Source of the DNA: Candidatus Nitrosocosmicus sp.
Lineage (GTDB): Archaea > Thermoproteota > Nitrososphaeria > Nitrososphaerales > Nitrososphaeraceae
Direction of reading: 5' to 3'
Length of the DNA stretch: 6,088 nt
NCBI GenBank assembly: GCA_030452275.1
Contig: JAKDMR010000143.1
Coordinates: 1-6,088, forward strand
The notes below the pieces were generated by a model. It was not told where the DNA came from. It ran no database searches and worked only from the letters and a program-made list of their open reading frames with translations. Positions 1 through 5,583 of the stretch are shown here, in pieces. Made by a program: the position numbers and the translations under genes. How positions within the stretch are numbered: the stretch's first letter is position 1; every line of letters starts with the position of its first letter.

Positions 1-35
1 ATGAAGACTATGTTGTGAATTAAACATGACAAGCA

Positions 36-242
36 TCAAGACACTTCACTTAGTATATTAGGACTGACAAGTGTGACAAACCAATTGATGACTTTTTCTT
101 TTAGCATCTTATCTATACGGGATTTTGTGCTTTTTGAAGTAAGGCCGACAGATTTTCCAATCTTGGAATAAGAAGATCTACTATCCTTAGCCAATAAATT
201 AAGTATTCTCAAATCTATCTCATCCAAGATTAGGTCGGTCAA
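36..242 (-). CDS. Lrp/AsnC-type regulator, N-terminal HTH half only (probably truncated)
   Basis: The 68-aa product starts with a typical AsnC opening: LDEIDLRILNLLAKDSRSSY (about residues 6-25) followed by the helix-turn-helix IGKSVGLTSKSTKSRIDKM (28-46). Lrp/AsnC proteins bind DNA as dimers or octamers and usually run about 140-160 aa, with a C-terminal RAM ligand-binding domain. Here translation stops at a TGA (36-38) just after the linker, so the RAM domain is missing. Reading past the TGA in the same frame stays open to the window edge (11 codons), which fits a nonsense mutation in an older full-length gene, but the rest is outside the window. A TATA-like box about 26 bases before the ATG suggests leaderless transcription. 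It could still be a functional short HTH protein. Family call is secure; truncation is likely but seen only from one side. Confidence 0.75.
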   Translation of the reverse strand: MTDLILDEIDLRILNLLAKDSRSSYSKIGKSVGLTSKSTKSRIDKMLKEKVINWFVTLVSPNILSEVS

Positions 243-264
243 TATTCTAACTTTAATAGTACCA

Positions 265-277
265 ATTATAAAAATAT
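265..277 (-). promoter_or_regulatory. TATA-box-like promoter of the AsnC-type gene
   Basis: Read on the minus strand, this is an A/T-only ATATTTTTATAA stretch centred near 270. Its distance to the ATG at 242 is about 27 bases, the usual spacing from an archaeal TATA box to the transcription start. The transcript would therefore begin at or next to the start codon (leaderless). No Shine-Dalgarno is seen before 242, which agrees. Confidence 0.45.
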
Positions 278-327
278 CACTCTACATGAAAGAGTAAGAT
301 CCAATTCAGGGTTTCTCAAGGAACGGC

Positions 328-336
328 ATTATATAG
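328..336 (+). promoter_or_regulatory. TATA-box-like element upstream of the barrel-like protein gene
   Basis: ATTATATAG, centred at 332, predicts a plus-strand start near 358. That lies just inside the longest open frame (ATG 353), so ATG 353 would fit poorly, while the ATG at 437 would have a leader of about 80 bases. A second A/T box (CTTAAATG, 407-414) lies about 26 bases before ATG 437 and could give a leaderless message instead. Which is used cannot be told from sequence. Confidence 0.35.
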
Positions 337-436
337 ACCTTGGGTATTCAACATGGACATTTTCTATTTAATATTGTCCTTTTTGTGTATGCAGGATAAC
401 ATCGACCTTAAATGTAATCCTTTTCATAACGAAAAG

Positions 437-1045
437 ATGATTAATAATAGATTCCTGTCAGTAGCTATTTTGATGGCTCCGTTTTTCGTACTTTGTGGAA
501 TGACAAATGGGGCAATAAATGAATTAAATCTTTTTACTGGATTTCAAGAATGGGGTATCAATAAACATCAAATGGCCTTTGGATTTGGTAATAACACTAT
601 GAATATGGATTTGGTAATAAACACCAGTACATTGAAAATTCATGATCTAAATGATAACAAATTCCCAGACACTGGAGAGCTTAGTACAGTTTTAGGAACA
701 CTATATAAACCAGAAACTCAAAATGAAACAGGATCATATAGAGCGTCATTTATTTGGGGTATGTTAGATAATTCTACAGATGGAGCACCAGTTTCTTTAG
801 GAACTCAGGTTTTTGACATAAAAGATAATGGAACTATTGTTGTAATAGGCGATATAGTTACCGACTCACGTGTTGGATCTGGACCTGGAATATCTGTTCC
901 TATTCCTGCAGCCATAGCAGGAGGAACTGACAAATATCATGGTATTAGTGGTTCAACTACAACGATCGAAAGATTTTATGATCCGGGAAAAGCCTTGTTT
1001 TTGAATGTTACATTAGATATCATACATCCTAATGGACCAAAATGA
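437..1045 (+). CDS. Secreted beta-rich protein, allene-oxide-cyclase/dirigent barrel-like
   Basis: The product from ATG 437 has 202 aa. Residues 1-26 form a signal peptide or membrane anchor: a charged start (MINNR) and a hydrophobic core FLSVAILMAPFFVLCGM. The rest alternates polar and hydrophobic residues as in beta strands, with few helices and many Asn-X-Ser/Thr sites, as expected for an exported protein. Near the C-terminus, GTIVVIGDIVTD is followed by IAGGTDKYHGISG (160-172); a GGTxKYxGxxG turn after two strands is characteristic of the allene oxide cyclase/dirigent-like barrel families. In plants those proteins steer cyclisation or radical coupling; the role in an archaeon is unknown, and I infer the fold only. 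The frame stays open back to ATG 353, adding 28 residues that would push the signal peptide inward, so I prefer 437. It is transcribed away from the AsnC-type gene, so the two share an intergenic region and could be co-regulated. T-runs follow the stop. Confidence 0.7.
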   Translation: MINNRFLSVAILMAPFFVLCGMTNGAINELNLFTGFQEWGINKHQMAFGFGNNTMNMDLVINTSTLKIHDLNDNKFPDTGELSTVLGTLYKPETQNETGSYRASFIWGMLDNSTDGAPVSLGTQVFDIKDNGTIVVIGDIVTDSRVGSGPGISVPIPAAIAGGTDKYHGISGSTTTIERFYDPGKALFLNVTLDIIHPNGPK

Positions 1046-1050
1046 TTAAC

Positions 1051-1068
1051 ATTTTTTGTACTTTTTAT
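1051..1068 (+). terminator. Oligo-T terminator after the barrel-like gene
   Basis: Two T-runs (T6 at 1052-1057 and T5 at 1062-1066) begin six bases after the stop codon. Archaeal RNA polymerase terminates at such U-rich tracts without needing a hairpin. Confidence 0.5.
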
Positions 1069-1217
1069 TATTTGAAGATTTTGATGTAGTATTGGATTAA
1101 CAATTAATTTATTACCATATTCCTTGCCCCTAACCTCAAGATTATTTAACAAAATATAAAATGTGATTTGAAAGTAAAAACATTTTCAATAATATCGATT
1201 GTTGAATTATTTGAAAA

Positions 1218-1409
1218 TTATACTCTTATTGTTATCTCCTCCGGCTCTAGTTGAGGACTATTTTTCATTTCATATCAGAATACTTGACTATCTTTTTCAG
1301 CTTCAGAATCTTCTATACAAACATGAAATATTTCATCTATTTCTATAAGACCAGCTTTATTTGTTAGGAATTATGACCCAGGCTCATTTATGTACTGTGA
1401 CGATGGCAT
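1218..1409 (-). pseudogene. Possible decayed small gene (63 codons, two in-frame stops)
   Basis: From an ATG at 1409 a single minus-strand frame gives a protein-like sequence interrupted only by TAA (1371-1373) and TGA (1275-1277), ending at a TAA at 1218-1220. The pieces are MPSSQYINEPGS, then a 31-residue acidic part containing AGLIEIDEIFHVCIEDSEAE, then YEMKNSPQLEPEEITIRV. The composition (rich in E, D, I, few low-complexity runs) looks like a real soluble small protein, and both breaks are single-base changes away from sense codons. I recognise no family. No Shine-Dalgarno or clear TATA box precedes it. It may equally be chance, since open stretches of 31 codons are not rare. Confidence 0.25.
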
Positions 1410-1464
1410 ACGTATGTAGTTCATATTGTGTCAACCTATGAACTGAATTAGCCTACAACAAATG

Positions 1465-1472
1465 GAATATAT
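1465..1472 (+). promoter_or_regulatory. TATA-box-like promoter of the membrane protein gene
   Basis: GAATATAT centred near 1469 predicts a start near 1495, giving a leader of about 33 bases before ATG 1529. The leader contains AAGGTGG (1509-1515), a Shine-Dalgarno-like stretch that lies a little far (13 bases) from the ATG and only one base from an in-frame TTG at 1517. Confidence 0.35.
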
Positions 1473-1528
1473 GGTGGAGCTCTGACAATTCACAGCATTA
1501 ATCATAGTAAGGTGGATTGGGATCAGAA

Positions 1529-1900
1529 ATGGCAAATACTAATAGAACACTCCTATATCTGGGGGCTGCAGCATGTACCGGTATAGCTGGAATTTTACAC
1601 CTCATGTTAGTTCCAAGCTCGATCATTGCTGGTATCCAATACGCTACGTTTTTTTTGATTTCTGGTCTGGTACAGCTCTTTTGGGTTTTACCGATGGTAA
1701 AAAGGTGGGGTAGGATTTGGAATATTGTCGGATTAGCGGGTACGGCTGTGTTAGTGGGTTTAACTGGTTACGTAGTCATTGAATCGGTTAGGAATCCGCA
1801 GTCGACACCACCTGGAGTAACTGAATTGGCAGTTGCAATAGAAATATTTCAGATATCATATGTTATAATTACTGCAATAATTATAGTTGCCAGAAGATGA
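1529..1900 (+). CDS. Small four-helix membrane protein of unknown function
   Basis: The 123-aa product has four hydrophobic segments, about residues 8-28, 32-55, 63-84 and 99-121, with short loops; the VKRWGR loop between helices 2 and 3 is positive and so probably cytoplasmic, placing both ends outside or close to the membrane. Features worth noting are the His in helix 1 (GILHLMLVPSS), LVQLFWVLPM at the end of helix 2, and RNPQSTPPG in the loop before helix 4. I associate this layout with uncharacterised membrane proteins of ammonia-oxidising archaea, but I cannot name a function; the His and Trp near the membrane face would allow cofactor or metal contact, which is speculation. The start was taken as ATG 1529; an in-frame TTG at 1517 would add MGSE but sits almost on the Shine-Dalgarno. 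Only 41 bases separate its stop from the next small ORF, so the two are probably co-transcribed. Confidence 0.75.
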   Translation: MANTNRTLLYLGAAACTGIAGILHLMLVPSSIIAGIQYATFFLISGLVQLFWVLPMVKRWGRIWNIVGLAGTAVLVGLTGYVVIESVRNPQSTPPGVTELAVAIEIFQISYVIITAIIIVARR

Positions 1901-1915
1901 TATCCAAATATCATC
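1896..1915 (+). promoter_or_regulatory. Perfect 8-bp hairpin over the stop codon
   Basis: GATGATAT (1896-1903), a CCAA loop, and ATATCATC (1908-1915) form a perfect inverted repeat that includes the TGA stop of the membrane protein gene. There is no T-run behind it, so it is not a classic terminator. In RNA it could serve as a processing or stability element between the two genes, or as a DNA palindrome for a dimeric regulator. Function is inference. Confidence 0.4.
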
Positions 1916-1941
1916 ACTTGACCTGAGTGATAGGAGTTCAA

Positions 1942-2091
1942 ATGCAAGATGGTAGTCACGAACGTTATGACCCCATTACTTTACCATCTGAAGTATATTT
2001 AAATAAACCAGTTGTCTCAAAAACACTTGCCAAGTTAGAAGCAGATGGGATCCTTCAGAGAATACTAGGTAAGCTTTTTAACATTGTTTGA
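1942..2091 (+). CDS. Small ORF (49 aa) with winged-helix-like segment
   Basis: This short ORF begins with ATG five bases after AGGAG (1932-1936), the best-placed Shine-Dalgarno in the window, and 41 bases after the membrane protein stop. The product starts MQDGSHERYDPITLPSEVY and then has KPVVSKTLAKLEADGILQR (residues 23-41), which reads like the recognition helix and turn of a winged-helix regulator (ArsR/MarR style: S-K-x-L-x-x-L-E-x-x-G-I-x-x-R). A full wHTH domain needs about 70 residues or more, so it may be a fragment of a longer regulator whose remainder is lost, or a genuine micro-regulator. T6 at 2146-2151 could end its transcript. Translation is plausible from the Shine-Dalgarno; the DNA-binding idea is a motif resemblance only. 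Confidence 0.45.
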   Translation: MQDGSHERYDPITLPSEVYLNKPVVSKTLAKLEADGILQRILGKLFNIV

Positions 2092-2145
2092 AAAAATTTG
2101 GCTATTAGAAAAATCTGTAGATTTTGGTTGATTGCAAAGATTATA

Positions 2146-2151
2146 TTTTTT
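2146..2151 (+). terminator. Oligo-T stretch after the small ORF
   Basis: T6 about 55 bases after the stop of the 49-aa ORF, preceded by A/T-rich DNA and a short palindrome (AAAATCT-GT-AGATTTT, 2110-2125). A possible end of the membrane protein/small ORF transcript. Confidence 0.3.
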
Positions 2152-2166
2152 GTAAAGGTAATTCTC

Positions 2167-2331
2167 GGTGCTGTTAACTTAAGCGCAAATTACCTCCTTG
2201 TTATGATAAGTGACAAAAAGCTTCAACCAGTTCCGTACGTGCTTTAGTTTGCAATTCTTTAGCCTGCAAGGAAAGTAATCATCGAAACTTTCAGTTCTAT
2301 CCTTGATATAATGCAAACATAGCTTATCCAT
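2167..2331 (-). mobile_element. 3' end of a DDE transposase gene (IS6/IS240-like relic) with its outer end
   Basis: On the minus strand from ATG 2329-2331 to TAA 2179-2181 the frame encodes 50 aa, of which the last 43 contain YIKDRTESFDDYFPCRL, then NCKLKHVRNWLKLFVTYHN. This is the C-terminal end of a DDE transposase that I know from archaeal insertion sequences, most like the IS6/IS240 group. The catalytic region upstream is missing or scrambled: a TGA precedes the ATG, and the DNA between 2332 and 2415 shows no recognisable transposase. About 12 bases beyond the stop lies GGTGCTGTTAACTT (plus strand, 2167-2180), which has the look of an IS6-type terminal inverted repeat and resembles the corresponding end of the second relic at about 5898. 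It is an inactive fragment. The seven residues before YIKDRT are probably not native. Confidence 0.7.
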
Positions 2332-2391
2332 TTTTCACAATAAGGCTCTGGAGTATCCCATTTGCCACTTTTAATCTTACTTTTTCACCAG

Positions 2392-2399
2392 TCACCTCC
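2392..2399 (-). promoter_or_regulatory. Orphan Shine-Dalgarno with no open frame behind it
   Basis: GGAGGTGA on the minus strand, about 17 bases after the NmrA-like stop codon, is a full-strength match to the archaeal anti-Shine-Dalgarno. The nearest start, GTG four bases on, is followed by AAA AAG TAA. A different frame gives SGKWDTPEPYCEKWISYVC before the transposase fragment begins, so a small downstream gene may have been here and been broken by frameshift and the insertion. Confidence 0.4.
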
Positions 2400-2415
2400 A
2401 AGCTTAATTTTTAGA

Positions 2416-3303
2416 TCATTTAAAAGCGTCTACATGTTCCTTTGCAAATTGAGCAAACGCTATTGGTTTCTTTCCTGTAACCTCTTCAACTGCAGAAGCC
2501 ACCTGGGAAGCATAGCCTTTTCTGAAATAACTATAAAGATCCAAAATTGTATTGATAAGCCAATCATCGAGACCGGCTTCTTTCATTGCTTCTCTAGCTT
2601 TTTCATCTGAAATATTCACATATTGTATTTTCTTGCTAGTTGCATTAGAAAGGATCTCTGCGGCTTGATGATACGATAGTGCTTCAGGTCCTGTAATTAA
2701 GTATGTTTTATTATAGTGCCTATTACTATCCATAAGAGATTTTACTGCTATAGAGGCGATATCACGAGCATCAACAATACTAACCTTCGCATTTTCTGCT
2801 GGTATGTAAAAGGCATTATGGTTTCTTATCGTAGGACCTTGGAAATTGATAAAGCCCTGCATAAACTCATTTGGACGCAGAAAGGTATACGAGATTCCAG
2901 ATTCTTCTATCGCTTTTTCTGCTTGTCGATGCAGGCGCATAGCTTCCACGTCTGCTTCCAAATCGGCTCCCATTATAGATTGTTTAACTATATGACTAAT
3001 TCCAGACCTCTTTGCTTCACTGACCAAATTTGACTCATGCTCTGCAGATTTTGAGGATGGATGAGTAAGTAAGAAAAGTTTATCGGTACCTTTGAAAGCT
3101 ACTTGAAGTCCTTCTTGTTTGTCATAGTCAATTAGTATAGCTTCAACCCTATCATATTGTTGTATTTTATTTGCGTTTTCAACTGAATGAACACCGGCCT
3201 TGATATTGTAGCTTAGGGCATTCTTTGAAAGCTGCTTTACAACTTCACTTCCCACAGTACCTGTAGCGCCTGTTACCAAGATAGTTTCATCCATGCTAAA
3301 CAT
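2416..3303 (-). CDS. NmrA-like/atypical SDR NAD(P)-binding protein
   Basis: The 295-aa product is the usual size for NmrA/quinone-oxidoreductase-2-type atypical short-chain dehydrogenases. It has a Rossmann fold beginning ILVTGATGTVGSEVVKQL (8-25), whose TGxxGxxG is the dinucleotide-binding loop; DKLFLLTHPS (74-83) ends strand 4; SIMGAD (109-114) sits where classical SDRs have the active-site Ser; FLRPNEFMQ (141-149) and VDARDIASIAV (177-187) are typical NmrA-family landmarks, and YLITGPEALSYHQAAEIL (201-218) opens the substrate-side domain. The canonical YxxxK pair is not obvious, as in redox-sensing NmrA members, so it could be a reductase of quinones or flavonoid-like substrates or a NAD(P) sensor. 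Cytoplasmic. GGAG four bases before ATG 3303 supports that start over Met4. It stands alone on its strand, diverging from the DUF1428-esterase operon. Confidence 0.9.
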   Translation of the reverse strand: MFSMDETILVTGATGTVGSEVVKQLSKNALSYNIKAGVHSVENANKIQQYDRVEAILIDYDKQEGLQVAFKGTDKLFLLTHPSSKSAEHESNLVSEAKRSGISHIVKQSIMGADLEADVEAMRLHRQAEKAIEESGISYTFLRPNEFMQGFINFQGPTIRNHNAFYIPAENAKVSIVDARDIASIAVKSLMDSNRHYNKTYLITGPEALSYHQAAEILSNATSKKIQYVNISDEKAREAMKEAGLDDWLINTILDLYSYFRKGYASQVASAVEEVTGKKPIAFAQFAKEHVDAFK

Positions 3304-3523
3304 ATTACTCCAGATGTATTTATTAGATCTCCTGCGTAATTGGCCATATTTACGGGCTTAAAGCGGCAGACATCCGCCTCTACTTTCTTGTTGACGAGGT
3401 ACTTGTAAAGCAGCTGCATAGGATGATGGTTCGGTCAGTAGAACCTCATTACTCGATACGTATTTTGTCTATCTCGAACTTAGCTCGGCCATGGTTAGCC
3501 TTTGCAGAATTAAAGATTTTCAT
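3273..3523 (-). pseudogene. Possible frameshifted remnant in a GC-richer spacer
   Basis: The 300-base gap between the NmrA-like gene and the operon is richer in G and C than its surroundings. On the minus strand three frames follow one another with protein-like text: ATG 3523 to TAA 3449 (MKIFNSAKANHGRAKFEIDK...), then about 3460-3358 (NEVLLTEPSSYAAALQ...), then ATG 3419 to about 3273 (LLYKYLVNKKVEADVCRFKP, VNMANYAGD). The third frame uses many codons ending in C or G, unlike the AT-biased genes nearby. This would fit a gene broken by two frameshifts, with its end overrun by the NmrA-like start. I do not recognise the family. The plus strand also has an open frame of 67 codons here (3327-3529), so the direction is not certain. 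Confidence 0.25.
3308..3353 (-). promoter_or_regulatory. Promoter and ribosome binding site of the NmrA-like gene
   Basis: On the minus strand a TATA-like GTAAATATGG (3343-3353) predicts a start near 3322 and a short leader of about 19 bases. The leader carries GGAG (3308-3311), four bases from the ATG, which decides the start at 3303. A second A/T stretch (AATAAATAC, about 3316-3325) is too close to the ATG to be its TATA box. Confidence 0.4.
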
Positions 3524-3573
3524 GTAGTCAGGACCTATTTATCCAAGTAACTATACAATTATTCACTTAGCTG

Positions 3574-3582
3574 TTTTTAAAT
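3574..3582 (+). promoter_or_regulatory. TATA-box-like promoter of the DUF1428-esterase operon
   Basis: TTTTTAAAT centred at 3578 is 26 bases before ATG 3604, the standard archaeal TATA-to-start distance. No Shine-Dalgarno lies before that ATG, so the operon message is probably leaderless. Confidence 0.5.
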
Positions 3583-3603
3583 TATGAATTTGATCAAGAT
3601 CTA

Positions 3604-4011
3604 ATGAGTGACCCATATTTGGGTAAAAATTCAAATCAAAATGTAGGTCAAGTTGGAATTTTCTTATATAGAGCTCCAAAGAAGAATCACGACGCCTTGG
3701 TAAAGATAAACAAACATTCATATGATTTTTTTATGAAATACGGAATTTTGAAATTTGAAGTTTTTACCTTGAATTCAAGAAATGACATGATGGATATTAC
3801 TAATCTTGCTAAAACCATTTCTGCTAGTGAGGATGAGGATGTATGGTTAGAAATTCAGTCCTATAGGGATGCTGATCATGTAAAGGAGTTTGCAAAGGCA
3901 ATGGAAGGTGATAAAAGCGGCGATGAAATGTATAAAGAATTTATGAAATTGATTACTCCAGGTTCCATAGTCACATTCGGCAACTTTAGCAAGCTTAACG
4001 AAATATCCTAG
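3604..4011 (+). CDS. DUF1428-like small protein (dimeric alpha/beta-barrel fold)
   Basis: The 135-aa product has the beta-alpha-beta pattern of ferredoxin-like dimeric barrels: a first strand VGIFLYRAPKKNHDAL (17-32), a helix LVKINKHSYDFFMKYGIL (32-49), strand FEVFTL, a second half starting DVWLEIQSYRDADHVKEFAK (79-98), and a closing EFMKLITPGSIVTFGNF (112-128). The paired Y/R-A-P-K-K-N-H-D near the start, Y-R-D-A-D-H, and the final G-S-x-V-x-x-G-x-F are how I recognise the DUF1428 group; members are small cytoplasmic proteins of unknown activity. It has no signal peptide. It is the first gene of an operon: the esterase ATG comes 14 bases after its stop. The pairing suggests a shared condition of expression rather than a known pathway. 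Leaderless start is supported by the TATA spacing. Confidence 0.75.
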   Translation: MSDPYLGKNSNQNVGQVGIFLYRAPKKNHDALVKINKHSYDFFMKYGILKFEVFTLNSRNDMMDITNLAKTISASEDEDVWLEIQSYRDADHVKEFAKAMEGDKSGDEMYKEFMKLITPGSIVTFGNFSKLNEIS

Positions 4012-4025
4012 CACGGTATTTGGAA

Positions 4026-5093
4026 ATGAAAAGATTAACGTTTACAGCAGTAGTATTTTGTTTTAGTTTCGTCCTTTTTTTCTATGGCGGATTTTTGAAT
4101 TCTGTATTTGCTCAGAAAGATAGTAACAGTAGCAACAATTCAACGATATTTATACCTATTACAATATCGGAAGGAGCTCAAAATGCTTTGAAAAACATTA
4201 CAACTCATATGCCAGAATTTGTAACTCCAGAACCGGGTGATTTAAAGGGTTGGGAAGAAATGAATAAACAAATTTCTGCTATGTCGATAGCTCAGTCCCA
4301 ATCACTCGTAAACAGTTTTGAAGCTAACATAACTTCTACCAAGTTAGGAGAAGTAAACGTCCTTGATATTAAACCTGAAAACTGGGTGGACAATGGAAAA
4401 ATTCTAGTGTACCTTCATGGAGGTGGATATACAATTTTAGGAGCAAATTCCACATTAAGCAATTCCGTACCAATGGCTAATGCTACAGGGCTTCGAGTTA
4501 TCTCGATAGATTATTCACTTGCTCCATCTTCAAAATGGAATGAGATAACAAGTGAAGTTGTATCAGTCATTAAAGCATTGAAGGATCAAGGTTACACACA
4601 TGATGAAGACATTGCCATGTATGGAGACTCTGCAGGAGGAGGATTAGTAGCAAGTTCCGTTTTAAAAATGCGGGACGAGGGTGTTGGAATGCCTGCTGCT
4701 CTAGTACTTTGGTCTCCATGGACAGATGTTTCTGGAGCTGGTGACACTTATTCAACACTAAAGTCAGCAGATCCATTCATTTCTGAATCAATGTTGAAGA
4801 ATTTTAGTGGTGCATACACCAATATTTCAGATCAGAAAAATCCCTATGTTTCTCCAGTTTATGGTAACTTCAGCAAAGGCTTTCCACCTACTTTGATTCA
4901 GGTAGGTACCAAGGAGATGCTGTTAAGTGATTCTGTAAGAATCTATCAAGTATTAGACCAAGATAATATTCCAGTAAAACTGGATGTCTATGAGGGCATG
5001 CCACATGTATTTCAAACGACTTTATACAACACTCCCGAATCGTCTTTGGCTATTTCAAAGACTGTTGAATTCTTAAAGGAATATCTGAATTAG
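4026..5093 (+). CDS. Secreted alpha/beta-hydrolase, HSL-type (family IV) esterase
   Basis: The 355-aa protein starts with a signal peptide: MKR, a hydrophobic core to about residue 24, and likely cleavage after VFA (27-29). The mature part has an N-terminal cap region, then the oxyanion-hole motif LHGGGY (HGGGY 131-135), SIDYSLAPSS, the nucleophile elbow GDSAGG with Ser202, the acid Asp302 in LLSDSVR, and His327 in GMPHVFQ: a complete catalytic triad of the hormone-sensitive-lipase-like GDxAG group. It should hydrolyse carboxyl esters, probably short acyl chains, outside the cytoplasm; the natural substrate is unknown. Length beyond the usual 300-320 aa is accounted for by the signal peptide and an Asn/Ser-rich linker (about 33-40). 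ATG 4026 is preferred over the in-frame TTG at 4020, which would only add ME. It follows the DUF1428-like gene by 14 bases and has no promoter of its own that I can see. Confidence 0.92.
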   Translation: MKRLTFTAVVFCFSFVLFFYGGFLNSVFAQKDSNSSNNSTIFIPITISEGAQNALKNITTHMPEFVTPEPGDLKGWEEMNKQISAMSIAQSQSLVNSFEANITSTKLGEVNVLDIKPENWVDNGKILVYLHGGGYTILGANSTLSNSVPMANATGLRVISIDYSLAPSSKWNEITSEVVSVIKALKDQGYTHDEDIAMYGDSAGGGLVASSVLKMRDEGVGMPAALVLWSPWTDVSGAGDTYSTLKSADPFISESMLKNFSGAYTNISDQKNPYVSPVYGNFSKGFPPTLIQVGTKEMLLSDSVRIYQVLDQDNIPVKLDVYEGMPHVFQTTLYNTPESSLAISKTVEFLKEYLN

Positions 5094-5149
5094 TAAAGAA
5101 TATGATAATCCTAAAGTCAAGATCGAGTACCAGTTAACAAGATCTACTC

Positions 5150-5173
5150 TTATCTCTTCTTTAATCTATTTTT
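5150..5173 (+). terminator. Pyrimidine-rich terminator after the esterase gene
   Basis: A CT-rich stretch ending in ATTTTT (T5 at 5169-5173), about 60-80 bases after the esterase stop, fits an archaeal U-tract terminator for the two-gene operon. Confidence 0.35.
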
Positions 5174-5484
5174 AATATTGGAAAGTATTAGGTCTTTAGT
5201 GTAATTAGAACTGAAAAAAATATTAAAAAGTAAGCACACATTCTACAGAATTCAGATAGGTTATTGTAAATTTTATAAAAAGTTAATACCAATCCGCGAA
5301 TTTTTAAAGGTGGTCTAAGTACCCTGGAGATCTAATGATACGTAAAGTGTATGAAACGGGTTGATAAGGTGACAAATAATACGACAGTAACAGTGATAAT
5401 GGATTACTCTAGATCACAAGAATAGACTTTTACATGTATACAACAAACCATAGTTTAAAACAAATCATATTTCTTGAAGGGCGT

Positions 5485-5583
5485 TTAAAATACCCTTTGA
5501 TCATCCTGATCAGTAGTGGCATTATTTTCTAAGCTAGATTCTTTAGAAGATTTATTATTAGTTGAGAAGTCATCTGATTTCAT
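5485..5583 (-). CDS. Possible 32-aa hydrophilic ORF
   Basis: From ATG 5583 the minus strand encodes MKSDDFSTNNKSSKESSLEN and 12 more polar residues ending QRVF. It is almost entirely Ser, Asn, Asp, Lys and Thr, as in disordered tails. The stop lies inside a small stem-loop (5477-5497). No Shine-Dalgarno is present; an A/T box about 22 bases before the ATG would lie in the transposase relic. It may be the start of a gene whose remainder was lost, or chance. No family recognised. Confidence 0.2.
   Translation of the reverse strand: MKSDDFSTNNKSSKESSLENNATTDQDDQRVF

Larger units (their letters stand above)
1046..1528. other. Long spacer between the barrel-like gene and the membrane protein gene
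   Basis: About 480 bases without an intact gene. It opens with the T-rich terminator, continues as very AT-rich DNA to about 1217, then holds a possible decayed minus-strand frame (1218-1409, listed separately), and ends with the putative promoter of the membrane protein gene. I see no RNA gene, tandem repeat or long inverted repeat in it. Confidence 0.6.

Noticed and set aside
2110..2125. Palindrome AAAATCT-GT-AGATTTT
   Set aside because: A two-base loop and A/T-only stem ends make it unlikely as an RNA hairpin; such palindromes are expected by chance in this AT-rich DNA.
2362..2610. Plus-strand open frame of 82 aa
   Set aside because: It is mostly antisense to the C-terminal coding region of the NmrA-like gene, with Cys/Phe/Ser-rich text and no ribosome binding site.
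2716..3033. Plus-strand open frame of 105 aa
   Set aside because: Lies wholly antisense to the NmrA-like gene, whose motifs and family length are clear; the plus-strand text has no recognisable domain.
3428..3445. GGTTC...GAACC hairpin, considered as a tRNA T-arm
   Set aside because: The 8-base loop does not fit a T-loop and no acceptor, D or anticodon stems can be built around it.
3327..3529. Plus-strand open frame of about 67 codons in the 3304-3603 spacer
   Set aside because: No start with a ribosome binding site, first ATG is mid-frame, and codon endings look less coding-like than on the minus strand; kept only as a caveat on direction.
4570..4776. Minus-strand open frame of 68 aa
   Set aside because: Antisense to the esterase around its nucleophile motif; Leu/His/Gln-rich text typical of a shadow frame.
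5351..5425. 24-aa plus-strand ORF (MKRVDKVTNN...)
   Set aside because: Too short, no Shine-Dalgarno, no recognisable motif, no promoter at leaderless distance.
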